Source: Gaiella sp.
Lineage (GTDB): Bacteria; Actinomycetota; Thermoleophilia; Gaiellales; Gaiellaceae
Length of the DNA: 64,000 nt
NCBI GenBank assembly: GCA_027493885.1
Contig: JAOSJZ010000001.1
Coordinates: 1,178,001 to 1,242,000 of the forward strand
Reading direction: 5' to 3'
Shown: piece by piece, positions 1 through 9,262 of the stretch
How the letters are laid out: every line of letters starts with the position of its first letter
Numbering within the stretch: the stretch's first letter is position 1
Notes under the pieces: model-generated
What the model was told of the DNA's origin: nothing
The model's database searches: none
Seen by the model: only the letters and a program-made list of their open reading frames with translations
Program-made: the position numbers and the translations under genes

Positions 1-104
1 CTCGGCTGCCCGCCGTTCGCGCAGACGACCGCGACCTCCGCCGGCGCGCCCCAGAGCCGGGCCTCGGCGCCGCTCGAGAGCGCTACGGGGGCGGGGGTCT
101 CCAC
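1..104 (-). CDS. N-terminus of a protein running off the window edge (possible alpha/beta hydrolase)
   Basis: GTG at 102-104 on minus strand opens VETPAPVALSSGAEARLWGAPAEVAVVCANGGQP; fragment only. Confidence 0.35.
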   Translation of the reverse strand, partial: METPAPVALSSGAEARLWGAPAEVAVVCANGGQP

Positions 105-182
105 TCCGCAAACGCTACCGCCGACCCGGTCCCGACCCACGTCGGCGCGCCGTGCGGCGGGCGCTAAGGTTGTCGCGCGCCC

Positions 183-271
183 GGAGAGGTGTCCGAGCGG
201 TCTAAGGAGCGCGACTGGAAATCGCGTACGTGGTGAAAGCTGCGTCGCGGGTTCAAATCCCGCCCTCTCCG
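183..271 (+). tRNA. tRNA-Ser (GGA)
   Basis: Acceptor GGAGAGG (183-189) pairs with CCTCTCC (264-270); anticodon GGA 217-219; long class II variable arm; T-loop GGTTCAAATCC. Confidence 0.95.
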
Positions 272-280
272 TCGTGTGAC

Positions 281-312
281 GTCGGAGGGAGCCACGGGTG
301 GCTCCCTCCGAC
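281..312. terminator. Strong hairpin between tRNA-Ser and a convergent gene
   Basis: GTCGGAGGGAGCCAC / GTGGCTCCCTCCGAC near-perfect inverted repeat between tRNA-Ser and the minus-strand stop at 330. Confidence 0.7.
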
Positions 313-329
313 GCTCCCCCGGTTCGGCG

Positions 330-1250
330 CTACGCGGCGCGCTTCAGGCACTTCTCGAGCCGCTTGGCCTGAGGCTTTCCCTTGTCGTGCCCCTTCGACT
401 TGCCGTGCCCCTTGCCCTTGCCGGACGTCTGTCGCTCCGCGCACCGTTCGGCAGCGTCGCCGATCCGCTCGACGGCGGCCGCACGCGCTGTGGCGCTCTT
501 TATCCGCGCCATCGTCGAGACGCATTTACCGAAGGCGTTTGCACCGTTGTGGTTCGTGCCGTAGGCGATGCGGAACGCGTCTCGGCCCATCTCGGCTCGG
601 AGGCTCTTGCAGGCCTGCCCCGGGCTCATCCGTTGACCGGACGGCGGCTTCGGCCCCTGCGGCCCGAAGAACGTCGACCCGTTCACGATCACTCTGCGGA
701 TGTCGACCGTCTGCTCCCTGTCGGCGAACGCCCAGCCCGAGTCGACGACGAGCGAGATGCCCGTCACCTGGTACGGGCCCACCAGCGCGAGCGCGTGGGC
801 GTACGTGGAGACCTGCGTCCCGGCCTGCACCTGGCTCGTGTCGAACCGACCGTCCGTCGAGCCGATCAGGTTCCCGGACGCGAGCCAGACGTTCTGCGAG
901 CAGCCCGTGAACGACGGCGCCGGCCCGAGGTACACGAACACGTTCTTCTCGCCCGACGGCGTCTGGACACGGATCTGGAAGCGCGGCGAGCCGCCGGCGC
1001 AGTCGTCGTCGGTGACGTCGAGCTCGGTCGACAGGGTCGTGATGCTCGAGAACGTCGTCACGCCGGTGTCCGTGAACGAGGCGCCGGAGAAGTCGTTCGT
1101 CGCCGCGCCGTCACCCGTGTTCGACACGAGCCGGAGGACGCCGTCGGAAACCGTCGCGCCCCCGAAGGGCGTCGCCGTCGCGGCGAGCGCCGCGGGCACG
1201 ATCGCCACTGCGACAACGATCGCCACGGCGGCCGTGATCGGTCGTCTCAT
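330..1250 (-). CDS. Secreted protein, signal peptide, C-terminal Cys/Lys-rich domain
   Basis: N-terminal MRRPITAAVAIVVAVAIVPAALA signal-like; C-terminal ACKSLRAEMGRDAFRIAYGTNHNGANAFGKCVS and Lys/Gly tail. Confidence 0.75.
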   Translation of the reverse strand: MRRPITAAVAIVVAVAIVPAALAATATPFGGATVSDGVLRLVSNTGDGAATNDFSGASFTDTGVTTFSSITTLSTELDVTDDDCAGGSPRFQIRVQTPSGEKNVFVYLGPAPSFTGCSQNVWLASGNLIGSTDGRFDTSQVQAGTQVSTYAHALALVGPYQVTGISLVVDSGWAFADREQTVDIRRVIVNGSTFFGPQGPKPPSGQRMSPGQACKSLRAEMGRDAFRIAYGTNHNGANAFGKCVSTMARIKSATARAAAVERIGDAAERCAERQTSGKGKGHGKSKGHDKGKPQAKRLEKCLKRAA

Positions 1251-1352
1251 CGCTTCCCCTCTCGTTACGAGCCCGCACCTGTGCGCGAGCCCTTGCTCAC
1301 GTCCCGAGCCTTCCCGATCCGGGCGGGTCGGGGACGATCCCGAACGAAATCC

Positions 1353-1914
1353 TTACGACGCTGCGGCCGCCGACGACACGTAGGCCGCGACGTCCTGGAT
1401 CTGCGTCTCGGACAGCTTGTCCGCGAACGGGGGCATCGCTCCCCTGCCGTTCGTCACGAGGTCGACGACGACCGCCGCGGACGGCTTCGTCTGATCGAGG
1501 CTCGGCCCGACCGTGCCGGTCGCGCCGGCGTCCGCGAGCGTGTGACACGCCGCGCAGCCGGCGCTCTCGAAGACCTGCTTCCCGGCCTCCGCGTCTCCCG
1601 CCGCGGCGGGCGCTTCCGTCGTCGTCTCGCCGGATGTCTCGGTGCCGCTCGGGGTCTCCGTCGTCGAGCCGCCGCCCGCGGCTTCGGAGGCGTGCGCCTC
1701 CTCTACCTCCTGTGTCCCGGTCACCCACACGACCGCGCCCATCTGTGCGATGAAGAGGACGGCGGAGACGAGGATGTACGCATCGAGACGCTTCGGGAAC
1801 CCGGCGCTTCGCTTCCGGAACGAAGATCGCCGTCACGATCGCCCACGTGATGAAGCTGATGGCAACGACGAGGAGCACCGTCTTCCCCAGGCCCGTGATC
1901 GCCGCGACCAGCAT
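1353..1914 (-). CDS. Membrane-anchored c-type cytochrome (frameshifted near 1815)
   Basis: MLVAAITGLGKTVLLVVAISFITWAIVTAIFVP from one frame; removing one base of the CC at 1815-1816 joins it to KRSAGFPKRLDAYILVSAVLFIAQMGAVVWVTG...CAACH cytochrome domain. Confidence 0.75.
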
Positions 1915-1993
1915 CGCGCGGACGCTACCACGGCCCTGGAACGCACGATCGCGTGATCGACACGCCCCCCAATCGTGAATAGGGTTTCCATTC

Positions 1994-3211
1994 GTGACGC
2001 CTGCGGAGCGGCTCGACAGGTACGCACGCCTCGCGGTCGAGGTCGCCGTCAACCTCCAGCCGGGGCAGTTCCTGCGGATCTCGGCGGACCCGGAGCACCT
2101 TGCCCTCGTCCGCGCGATCGGCGCCGTCGCCTACGAGCGCGGCGCCCGGCTCGTCGAGGTCGTCTACCGCGACGCGCACCTGAAGCGCGCCCGCGTCGAG
2201 CACGCCCCCGACGACTCGCTCGACTGGAGCCCGCCATGGGCCCTGGCGCTCATCGACCACATGGTCTCCACGCGGGGAGCGACCATCACGATCACCGGCG
2301 AGGCCGAGCCCGAGCTGCTCGCCGACCTCGACCAGCGGCGGACGCAGAGGACGCGGCCGCGGCTCGCGGTCGAGAAGCTGCTCGATGCCGAGAACCGCCG
2401 GCTCGTGCAGTGGACGATCGTCGGCTGCCCGAACGAGGGGTGGGCGCGGACGGTCTTCGGCGAGCCGGACGTCGAGCGTCTCTGGGACGCGGTCATCACC
2501 GCCACCCGGCTCGACGAGCCCGACCCGGTCGCCGCCTGGCGCGAGCATGTCGCCCGGCTCCGCGAGCGCGCCGCGACGCTCGACCAGCGCGCGTTCGAGG
2601 CGATCCGGTTCGTCGGCCCCGGCACCGACCTGCGTGTCGGCCTCCCGGGGGGCCATCGCTGGCTGACCGGCGCCGAGGACACCGTCGACGGTATCCCGCA
2701 CCTCGTCAACGTCCCCACCGAGGAGGTGTTCACGACGCCCGACCGGCGACGCGCTGAGGGCGTCGTCCGATCGACGTTCCCCCTGTCGCTCGGCGGGACG
2801 ATCGTACGCGGGCTCGAGCTCCGCCTGGCCGGCGGCAAGGTCGTGGAGGTGCGTGCCGAGTCGGGCGTCGACGCGGTCCGCGAGGAGATGGCGACGGACG
2901 ACGGCGCGAGCTACCTGGGGGAAGTCGCGCTAGTGGACGGAGACTCACGCGTGCGGCAGACGGGCGTCGTCTTCTACGACACCCTGTTCGACGAGAACGC
3001 CGCCTGCCACATCGCGTGGGGCCAGGGCACCCAGGGCGCGCTCGCCGGCGGCGAGCAGATGACGGCCGAGGAGCTCGCCGCGCAGGGCTACAACGACTCG
3101 GTCGTCCACACCGACTTCATGGTCGGCGGACCCGACGTGACCGTCCTCGGCGTCGAGAACGGCGGCGCCGAGGTCCCGATCATCACCGACGACGCCTGGG
3201 TTCTCTCCTGA
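1994..3211 (+). CDS. M29-family aminopeptidase
   Basis: 405 aa ORF; RYARLAVEVAVNLQPGQFLRISADPEHLALVRAI...HTDFMVGGPDVTVLG typical of thermophilic aminopeptidase M29. Confidence 0.85.
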   Translation: MTPAERLDRYARLAVEVAVNLQPGQFLRISADPEHLALVRAIGAVAYERGARLVEVVYRDAHLKRARVEHAPDDSLDWSPPWALALIDHMVSTRGATITITGEAEPELLADLDQRRTQRTRPRLAVEKLLDAENRRLVQWTIVGCPNEGWARTVFGEPDVERLWDAVITATRLDEPDPVAAWREHVARLRERAATLDQRAFEAIRFVGPGTDLRVGLPGGHRWLTGAEDTVDGIPHLVNVPTEEVFTTPDRRRAEGVVRSTFPLSLGGTIVRGLELRLAGGKVVEVRAESGVDAVREEMATDDGASYLGEVALVDGDSRVRQTGVVFYDTLFDENAACHIAWGQGTQGALAGGEQMTAEELAAQGYNDSVVHTDFMVGGPDVTVLGVENGGAEVPIITDDAWVLS

Positions 3212-3277
3212 GCGAGCCGCGCGGAGTACCTCGGGGCGCCGCCCGCCCGGAGCACCTCGAGGCCGCGCGCCGGCGCC

Positions 3278-3334
3278 GAGATCACCAGGCAACAGTCTGT
3301 TGGGGAGATCACCAAGTAAACAGTCTCTTGCAAG
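3278..3334. promoter_or_regulatory. Two imperfect copies (27-bp spacing) of GAGATCACCA..AACAGTCT.TTG upstream of tRNA-Val
   Basis: 3278 GAGATCACCAGGCAACAGTCTGTTGG and 3305 GAGATCACCAAGTAAACAGTCTCTTGC; contains palindromic core CAACAG-T-CTGTTG. Confidence 0.5.
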
Positions 3335-3372
3335 GGCGACTGCCGATCGTCGGGTAGCCTTGGCGTCCTCCC

Positions 3373-3444
3373 GGGCGCATAGCTCAGCGGGAGAGCGCTC
3401 GCTTCACACGCGAGAGGCCCCTGGTTCGATCCCAGGTGCGCCCA
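3373..3444 (+). tRNA. tRNA-Val (CAC)
   Basis: Acceptor GGGCGCA (3373-3379) pairs with TGCGCCC (3437-3443); anticodon CAC 3405-3407; GGTTCGATCCC T-arm. Confidence 0.95.
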
Positions 3445-3752
3445 TCCCCGCGGGTTCCGGGGCCGCTTCAGCACGCGCCACTTGCTCCGAGCGACGCGGC
3501 TCGTCACCTCCGGTGGCAGCCTCCGCGTCGTCGACGGCGCCGGTCGACCTTCCTCGCCCGCGCGGGGTGCGTGTGGTCGCGTTGGAGCAGGAGCTGCACG
3601 CGGAGCTCCTCGGCTCCGGGGCGTGGGTGACGTCGTGCCTTGTGAGACGCACTTCACCACGTCGAGCGTCGGCCGAGCTGTCGCCGCCTGCGGGGAAGCG
3701 GCAGCCGGGAGCTTGGTCCGCAGCCGCCGCGGGACGCGTCGGCTCGCGCGGC

Positions 3753-4052
3753 CTACCGGGCGCCGGTGGCCGCCTTGCGCTGCGGCCTCCGCAGCGCCTG
3801 CCCCGGGTCGCGAACGCACTTGGTCGTACCCGACCGGAGGACGACCACCTCGCACGATCGTGCCGGGCTCGACGACCTTGCGAGCGCGGGAAGCGCGACG
3901 AACCACACGGTCGCGGCCGCTAGCGCGACGACGAGGAGGAGAAGGAGCGGGAGCGCGCCGCTCGGCGCGCGCGACGCCTCCTTCGCGACGGTTGCCTCGG
4001 GCAGGCCGTACGCAACGCTGGGGGAAAGCCGGGTGGGCTGCCGCATGTCCAT
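3753..4052 (-). CDS. Small single-TM/secreted hypothetical protein
   Basis: 99 aa; hydrophobic ALPLLLLLVVALAAATVWFVALPALA followed by SCEVVVLRSGTTKCV. Confidence 0.45.
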   Translation of the reverse strand: MDMRQPTRLSPSVAYGLPEATVAKEASRAPSGALPLLLLLVVALAAATVWFVALPALARSSSPARSCEVVVLRSGTTKCVRDPGQALRRPQRKAATGAR

Positions 4053-4307
4053 GTTCCTCCGCAGTGGGACGCCAGAGCTTCCCCCCGTGTATCGGCTTTC
4101 CGCCGTTCCGGCATGAGACGCTCACTCGAGGGAGAGCCGCCCTGCCGAGAGTCGGCCTCAACCTCCGAGGGACACGCTCGTGGGACGGCGGCGCGGGCCG
4201 CCGGTCAGAACCCGCCCGCGGCGTCGCGATCTCCGAGACGTAGCGCGCCCCGACGAGCCGGGTGTACCAGGCGGAGAGGCGAGGCCGCAGCGGCCACGCC
4301 GGCCGCG

Positions 4308-4550
4308 TCAGCCGCGCTGTCCGACCGGAGCCGCCGTCCCCGCGGGCTCGCCGCCCCGGGGTGGCTGCGACACGTGGTGGAGGACGGGGAGCGGCGGCGT
4401 CCGTCGGCGGAAGAGCAGCGGGACGCGAGGGCGCACCCGCCGCGAGAGGTCGGGATCGACGAGCACGAGCTCGGGTGTGATCCGTCGCAGCTCGTCGACG
4501 CGATGACCGGAGGTGCTCGCCGCAGAGCCCATCGTGAGCTCTATCGGCAC
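4308..4550 (-). CDS. Hypothetical protein with DEL..I(T/S)PELVLVDP motif
   Basis: RVDELRRITPELVLVDPDLSRRVR closely resembles DELSGISPELVLVDPELARLVR at 5780-5840. Confidence 0.45.
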   Translation of the reverse strand: MPIELTMGSAASTSGHRVDELRRITPELVLVDPDLSRRVRPRVPLLFRRRTPPLPVLHHVSQPPRGGEPAGTAAPVGQRG

Positions 4551-4586
4551 CTGACCGGCGCGACTTGAGGCCGCGGGCCGCGGGCC

Positions 4587-5869
4587 TCAGACGGTCAGCT
4601 TCGCCTGCACGACCGCCTGCGTCGCGCGGCCGCTCTTCGTCACGGGCCAGACGTACCAGCGGTACGCGCCCGGTGTGAGCGTCACGGTGCGTCCCTGGTA
4701 GCGCCAGGTGGGACCGAGCTCGAGCACCGGCTCCTTCGTCTCCCGCACGAGGACGCGCTCTGCGCCCCTGAAGAGCTCCACGTGGTATCCGATCGCGCCC
4801 TCGACCGGCGCCCAGGCGAAGCGGCGCGCCGCGGGCGGCGCCCCCGGGGCCGTCGCGGGAACTGCCTTCGCCGTCTTCGGCGTCGGCCTGGGGGCGGCGG
4901 GAGGGGTCCTCGGCTGCGTCGCCGTGCGTGTCTTCGGCGCCGCAGGAGCCTTCGGCTCGGCGGAGGTCGTCGGCTTGGGCGAAACGCCTGCTGCCGCCTT
5001 CGGCGTCGCTCGGGCCTTGGGCTTCGGCGTCGGGCTCGGCTTCTTCGTCGCGCTCGCCGAGGGTCTTGCCGGAGACGGCGCCGTCCGCACGGCGGGCTTC
5101 GGCTTCGGCTTCGGCTTCGGCTTCGACGCGGGCTGCCGGGCGCGCGGGGCCGGGCTCTTCGCCTGCGGGCCCGCGACCGTCTGCGACGTCTCCGATGGTC
5201 CGCCCGTGAGCTGGAGGAGCCCGAGCACGGCCGCCGAGGCAACGGCGATGCCGCCGAGCAGCGCGAGGACGCGTCGTCCCTTCCGAGCCGGGCGCGACGC
5301 ACGGACAGGGCGGGGAGCCGCGGAGGTCCGCTTGACGGGATGCGGCATGACCGGCTCGGCTGTCGAGCCGAGCGCGTGGGGCGCGGATCGCGCCCGTTCC
5401 GGAAGCGCCGTCGCGGTCGAGCGGCGCGCGGGCTCCGCGAGGGGAGGCGGGATCTCCGGCCGCAGTGAAGTGACGGCGCGTGCGGGCTCGGCATCGACGA
5501 TGCGCTCGGAGAGCTCCGCTCCGGTCGTCGCCGCCGGCGGCGCGCCCGCGCCTGCCGGGGGCGGGGACTGCGCCGGGGGCTCGCGACCGGCTCGGCGTCG
5601 ACCACCGGCCCGGACTTCCGTTCCGCGGCTGCCGGTGGCCCGCCGGGCGCCGGCCGGGGCACGATCGCCGGCTCGGCGGCGGGGGCCGGGACGAGGCGCA
5701 GCGTCGACGCTCGTCGCGGACGCGGCAACGCGGGCGCGCCGAGCGGCGGCTCGCGATCGCGCACGAGCCGGGCGAGCTCGGGGTCGACGAGGACGAGCTC
5801 GGGGCTGATCCCGGAAAGCTCGTCGTCCGCGTCGTCACCGGGGGGATGTCCGCGACGGACCTCATCCAA
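4587..5869 (-). CDS. Membrane protein with ISPELVLVDP N-terminus, TM, Pro/Lys-rich linker and FN3-like C-terminus (frameshifted near 5575)
   Basis: N-part MDEVRRGHPPGDDADDELSGISPELVLVDPEL in one frame, C-part ...VLALLGGIAVASAAVLGLL..(KP)n..RFAWAPVEGAIGYHVELFRGAERV in another; adding one base to G5 run 5575-5579 joins them. Confidence 0.65.
5095..5126. repeat. GGCTTC x5 tandem hexanucleotide encoding (KP)n linker
   Basis: Direct inspection. Confidence 0.9.
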
Positions 5870-5908
5870 TCTTCATCGGCCGGGCTCGGCCTCCGCTTGA
5901 CGAGCGCC

Positions 5909-8224
5909 CTATCGTACAGGCCTCGGACGCCGCGCATCGGCACGCCCGGCGTCACCGGCGAGCAGAGCGTCCAGGGCGGCAGGGCTCAGCGGAAGCCGCC
6001 TCACGCCCGCCCCGAACGAACCGAGCGCGTCCGCCACCGCGTTCGCCACCGCCGCGCCGACGCCGACGACGCCCGCCTCACCGGCTCCCTTCACGCCGAG
6101 CGCGTTCGTCGTCGCCCATCCGTCCAGAAGCTCGATGCGGAGCCTCGCCGGAACGTCCGCGCAGCCCGGGAGGAGATAGTCGAGGAACGAGAGCGACAGC
6201 AGCTGGCCGTCCTCGTCGTAGCAGAGCTCCTCGAGGAGCGTCACCCCGAGCCCGTGCACCGCGCCGCCGCGCACCTGGCCGAAGACCGACGGCGGGTCGA
6301 GCGGGCGGCCGCAATCGCACGCGAGCGCGAGCTCCTCCACCGTCACGATGGCGCAGGCAGGATCGACGGAGACCAGGGCGACGTCACCCCCGAACCCGAA
6401 CGTCGGCTGCGGATCCCGGTGCACTCCCGAGGCCGTCAGCCCGTCGAGCTCGCTCCAGGCGACGAAGCGGCCGTCGGCCTCGAGACCCGCGTCCACGAGC
6501 GCGACGTCCCCTGGAGCGACCCCGCAGCGCTCGGCGACAGCCTGCCGCGCCTCCGCTGCGAGCAGCTCGCAGCCCACGCGCACGGCGTTGCCGACGAAGA
6601 TCGTCAGCCGGCTCGAATACGTGCCCGCAGTCCGCACCGAGCCCCGTGCCTCACCCGAGACGACGTCCACCGACTCGCCCGGCACCCCGAGCGTCTCCGA
6701 CACCACCAGACGGACGGTGCGCTCGAGCCCCTGGCCGACCTCGCTCGCGGCCGTCTCGACGACGACGCGTCCGTTGCGAACGCCGACCCCGACCTGCTCC
6801 TCGCCACCGAGCCCCGAGTGGGCGACGAAGAGCCCGAGGCCGACCCCGACGAGCTCGCCGCGGGAGCGGCGCAGGTCGCGCCGAGCACGCAGCTCCTCGA
6901 GCCCGCTCCCGGCGACGAGCCTCTCGAAGAACGCGGGGAAGTCGCCGTCCGCGTACACGAGATTGTGGGCGTCGCCCCCGAAGCGCCTGGTGAACGGCAT
7001 CGCGCTCGCCGGGACGAGGCTCCTGCGACGCACCTCGGCGGGGTCGACCCCGACCCGGGCGGCGGCGATGTCGATCGCGCGCTCACGCGCGAACGTCGAC
7101 TCGAGCGCGACCGGCGCGCGCACCGACCCGACGGGTGTCTTGCTCGTCGCCCAGCCCGTCGCGACGATCGACGTCGCGTCCCAGCGGTAGGGGCCCACCA
7201 GCTCCTCGATCGCGAGCAGCGCCAGGCGGCCGCCGTTGCCGCGCGCGTAGGCACCCAGGTCGAGATCGACCGCGGCGGCGAGCGCGAGCAACCGGCCGTC
7301 GCGGGCGAGCCCGAGCCGGAGACGCCAGCGCAGCTCCGGCGCGTGGTTGATCGCCACGAAGTGCTCACGCCGGTCCTCGATCCAGCGCACGGGCCGCCCG
7401 GTCACGCGCGCGGCCCAGGGAATCAGGAAGTCCTCCGGGTAGACCTCGCCGCGAACGCCGAACATGCCGCCGACACTCACCCTGTGGCAGACCACGTCCT
7501 GCTCGTCGAGCCCGAACCACGAGGCTAGGACGTCGCGGTTGAACGAGACGAACTTCGCCGCCCCCCAGAGCTCGAGGCGCCCTCCTCCGGGAGACCACGC
7601 GGCCACGAGACCCCTCGTCTCGAGCGGGAGCCCCGTGTGGCGACCGGTGCGGAGCTCCTCCTCGACGACGACCGCGGCTCTCTCGAGGATGCGCTCCACC
7701 TCGCCCCGCGCCGTCTCGTAGCGGCAGAGGACGTTGCCCTCGGGGCGGTCGAATAGCCGCTGCTCCGCCCCCGGTCCCGGCACGAGCACGGGCGGCAGCG
7801 GGTCGATCTCGACGACGACGTGCTCGGCCGCGTCCTCCGCGGCGGCCGCATCCTCCGCGACCACCACGGCGACCGGCTCGCCGACGTACCGCACCCGACC
7901 GGCGGCGAGTACCGGCTGCACGGTCGCCGCCATGCCGGGGCGCTCGAAGCTGCGGATCGGAATCACCGTCGGGCGCGGGAGCTCCGCTGCCGTGAGCACG
8001 GCGCGCACCCCGGACATACGACGGGCTCTTGCCGCGTCGACGGCGAGGAGCCGTCCGTGTGCCTCGTGGCTCCGCACGACGACCGCCGCGAGCGCCCCGG
8101 GCACGTGGACGTCGCCGACGAAGAGCCCTTCCCCGGTCAGGAGCTCCGTTCCGTGCGGCGGCGCGCTCGGCACGCGCACGCCGACGTGCTCCCGCGGCAG
8201 CACGGCGGCGTCCGTCACGAGCAC
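5909..8224 (-). CDS. Molybdenum hydroxylase large subunit (xanthine dehydrogenase/aldehyde oxidase/CO dehydrogenase family)
   Basis: 771 aa; YVGEPVAVVVAE, RPVRWIEDRREHF, GGEEQVGVGVRNGRVVVETAASEVGQGL, VKGAGEAGVVG. Confidence 0.85.
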   Translation of the reverse strand: MLVTDAAVLPREHVGVRVPSAPPHGTELLTGEGLFVGDVHVPGALAAVVVRSHEAHGRLLAVDAARARRMSGVRAVLTAAELPRPTVIPIRSFERPGMAATVQPVLAAGRVRYVGEPVAVVVAEDAAAAEDAAEHVVVEIDPLPPVLVPGPGAEQRLFDRPEGNVLCRYETARGEVERILERAAVVVEEELRTGRHTGLPLETRGLVAAWSPGGGRLELWGAAKFVSFNRDVLASWFGLDEQDVVCHRVSVGGMFGVRGEVYPEDFLIPWAARVTGRPVRWIEDRREHFVAINHAPELRWRLRLGLARDGRLLALAAAVDLDLGAYARGNGGRLALLAIEELVGPYRWDATSIVATGWATSKTPVGSVRAPVALESTFARERAIDIAAARVGVDPAEVRRRSLVPASAMPFTRRFGGDAHNLVYADGDFPAFFERLVAGSGLEELRARRDLRRSRGELVGVGLGLFVAHSGLGGEEQVGVGVRNGRVVVETAASEVGQGLERTVRLVVSETLGVPGESVDVVSGEARGSVRTAGTYSSRLTIFVGNAVRVGCELLAAEARQAVAERCGVAPGDVALVDAGLEADGRFVAWSELDGLTASGVHRDPQPTFGFGGDVALVSVDPACAIVTVEELALACDCGRPLDPPSVFGQVRGGAVHGLGVTLLEELCYDEDGQLLSLSFLDYLLPGCADVPARLRIELLDGWATTNALGVKGAGEAGVVGVGAAVANAVADALGSFGAGVRRLPLSPAALDALLAGDAGRADARRPRPVR

Positions 8225-8296
8225 GCCCCACCGGGTACCTCACCGAGCCGGTGTCTCACCGCCGCGATCGTACGTCGCCGGCGCGGCGAGCTGCGC

Positions 8297-9262
8297 CTAC
8301 GGGGCCGTCGCCGCCTCGAGCCGGCCGTCGACCGCGTCGCGATCGACGTCGGGGCCGAGCCCGATGAAGACGAGCTCGGTACGCGGGGTGTCGCCGTTCC
8401 ACGGCCCCAGCGGACGGATCTCGACGCGGCGCCCGACGACGTGCGCGACGACCCGCTGCCCCGGTGCCTCGACGAGCCGCACGAACCCCTTCGCACGGAA
8501 CACGTCCGCCGGAAGCGATCCGAGCACGGCCCGGAGCGGGCCGTAGCGAAGCGGCTCGTCGCTCGTCCAGGCCCAGGTCGCGATGCCGTGCGCGTGCCCG
8601 TGCTCATCCCCCGCGCGCGCCCCCGGCGCCGCGGCCCCTCCCACGCCGAGCACGAGCTCGAGCGGCACGCGCCCGAACGACGCCTCGACGATTCGCGCGG
8701 CCGGATACGTCAGCCGGCCCCGTACCGTCGCGAGCTCGGCGGTGGAGACGAGGTCCGCCTTGTTGAGCACGATCACGTCCGCGGCCGCGAGCTGGCGTCG
8801 CGCGAGCTCGAGGCCCTGCGGCGGGATCTCGTCCACCGCGGCCGCGTCGACGAGCGTGACGACGCCGTCGACGCGCGCCAGGCGCCGCACGTGCTCGTCG
8901 CGGAGCGCGACGAGCAGCCGGCCAGGGTCGGAGACGCCGCTCGCCTCGACGAGGACGCGCTCGGGCGGGTAGGACGCCTCGAGCACGCCGACGAGTTGCG
9001 AGACGAGATCGGCGCCGATCGTGCAGCAGACGCAGCCGTTGTCGAGCGTGATCGTGGTGGCGTCCCTGCTCGCGATCAGGCGACCGTCGACGTCGATCGA
9101 GCCGAAGTCGTTGACGAAGACGGTCACCCGCTGCCCGTGGTCGGCGGCGAGGACGTGGTTCAGGAGCGTCGTCTTCCCCGAGCCGAGGAAGCCGGCCAGC
9201 ACCGTCACGGGGACGGGTGCCGCCGGCTCCGAGGCCGCTACGGCGACGGTCTCCGGTTCCAC
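8297..9262 (-). CDS. CobW/COG0523-family GTPase (metallochaperone-like)
   Basis: GFLGSGKTTLLNHVL, DNGCVCCTIGADL, NKADLV; His-rich DEHGHAHG; GTG start 9260-9262. Confidence 0.9.
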   Translation of the reverse strand: MEPETVAVAASEPAAPVPVTVLAGFLGSGKTTLLNHVLAADHGQRVTVFVNDFGSIDVDGRLIASRDATTITLDNGCVCCTIGADLVSQLVGVLEASYPPERVLVEASGVSDPGRLLVALRDEHVRRLARVDGVVTLVDAAAVDEIPPQGLELARRQLAAADVIVLNKADLVSTAELATVRGRLTYPAARIVEASFGRVPLELVLGVGGAAAPGARAGDEHGHAHGIATWAWTSDEPLRYGPLRAVLGSLPADVFRAKGFVRLVEAPGQRVVAHVVGRRVEIRPLGPWNGDTPRTELVFIGLGPDVDRDAVDGRLEAATAP

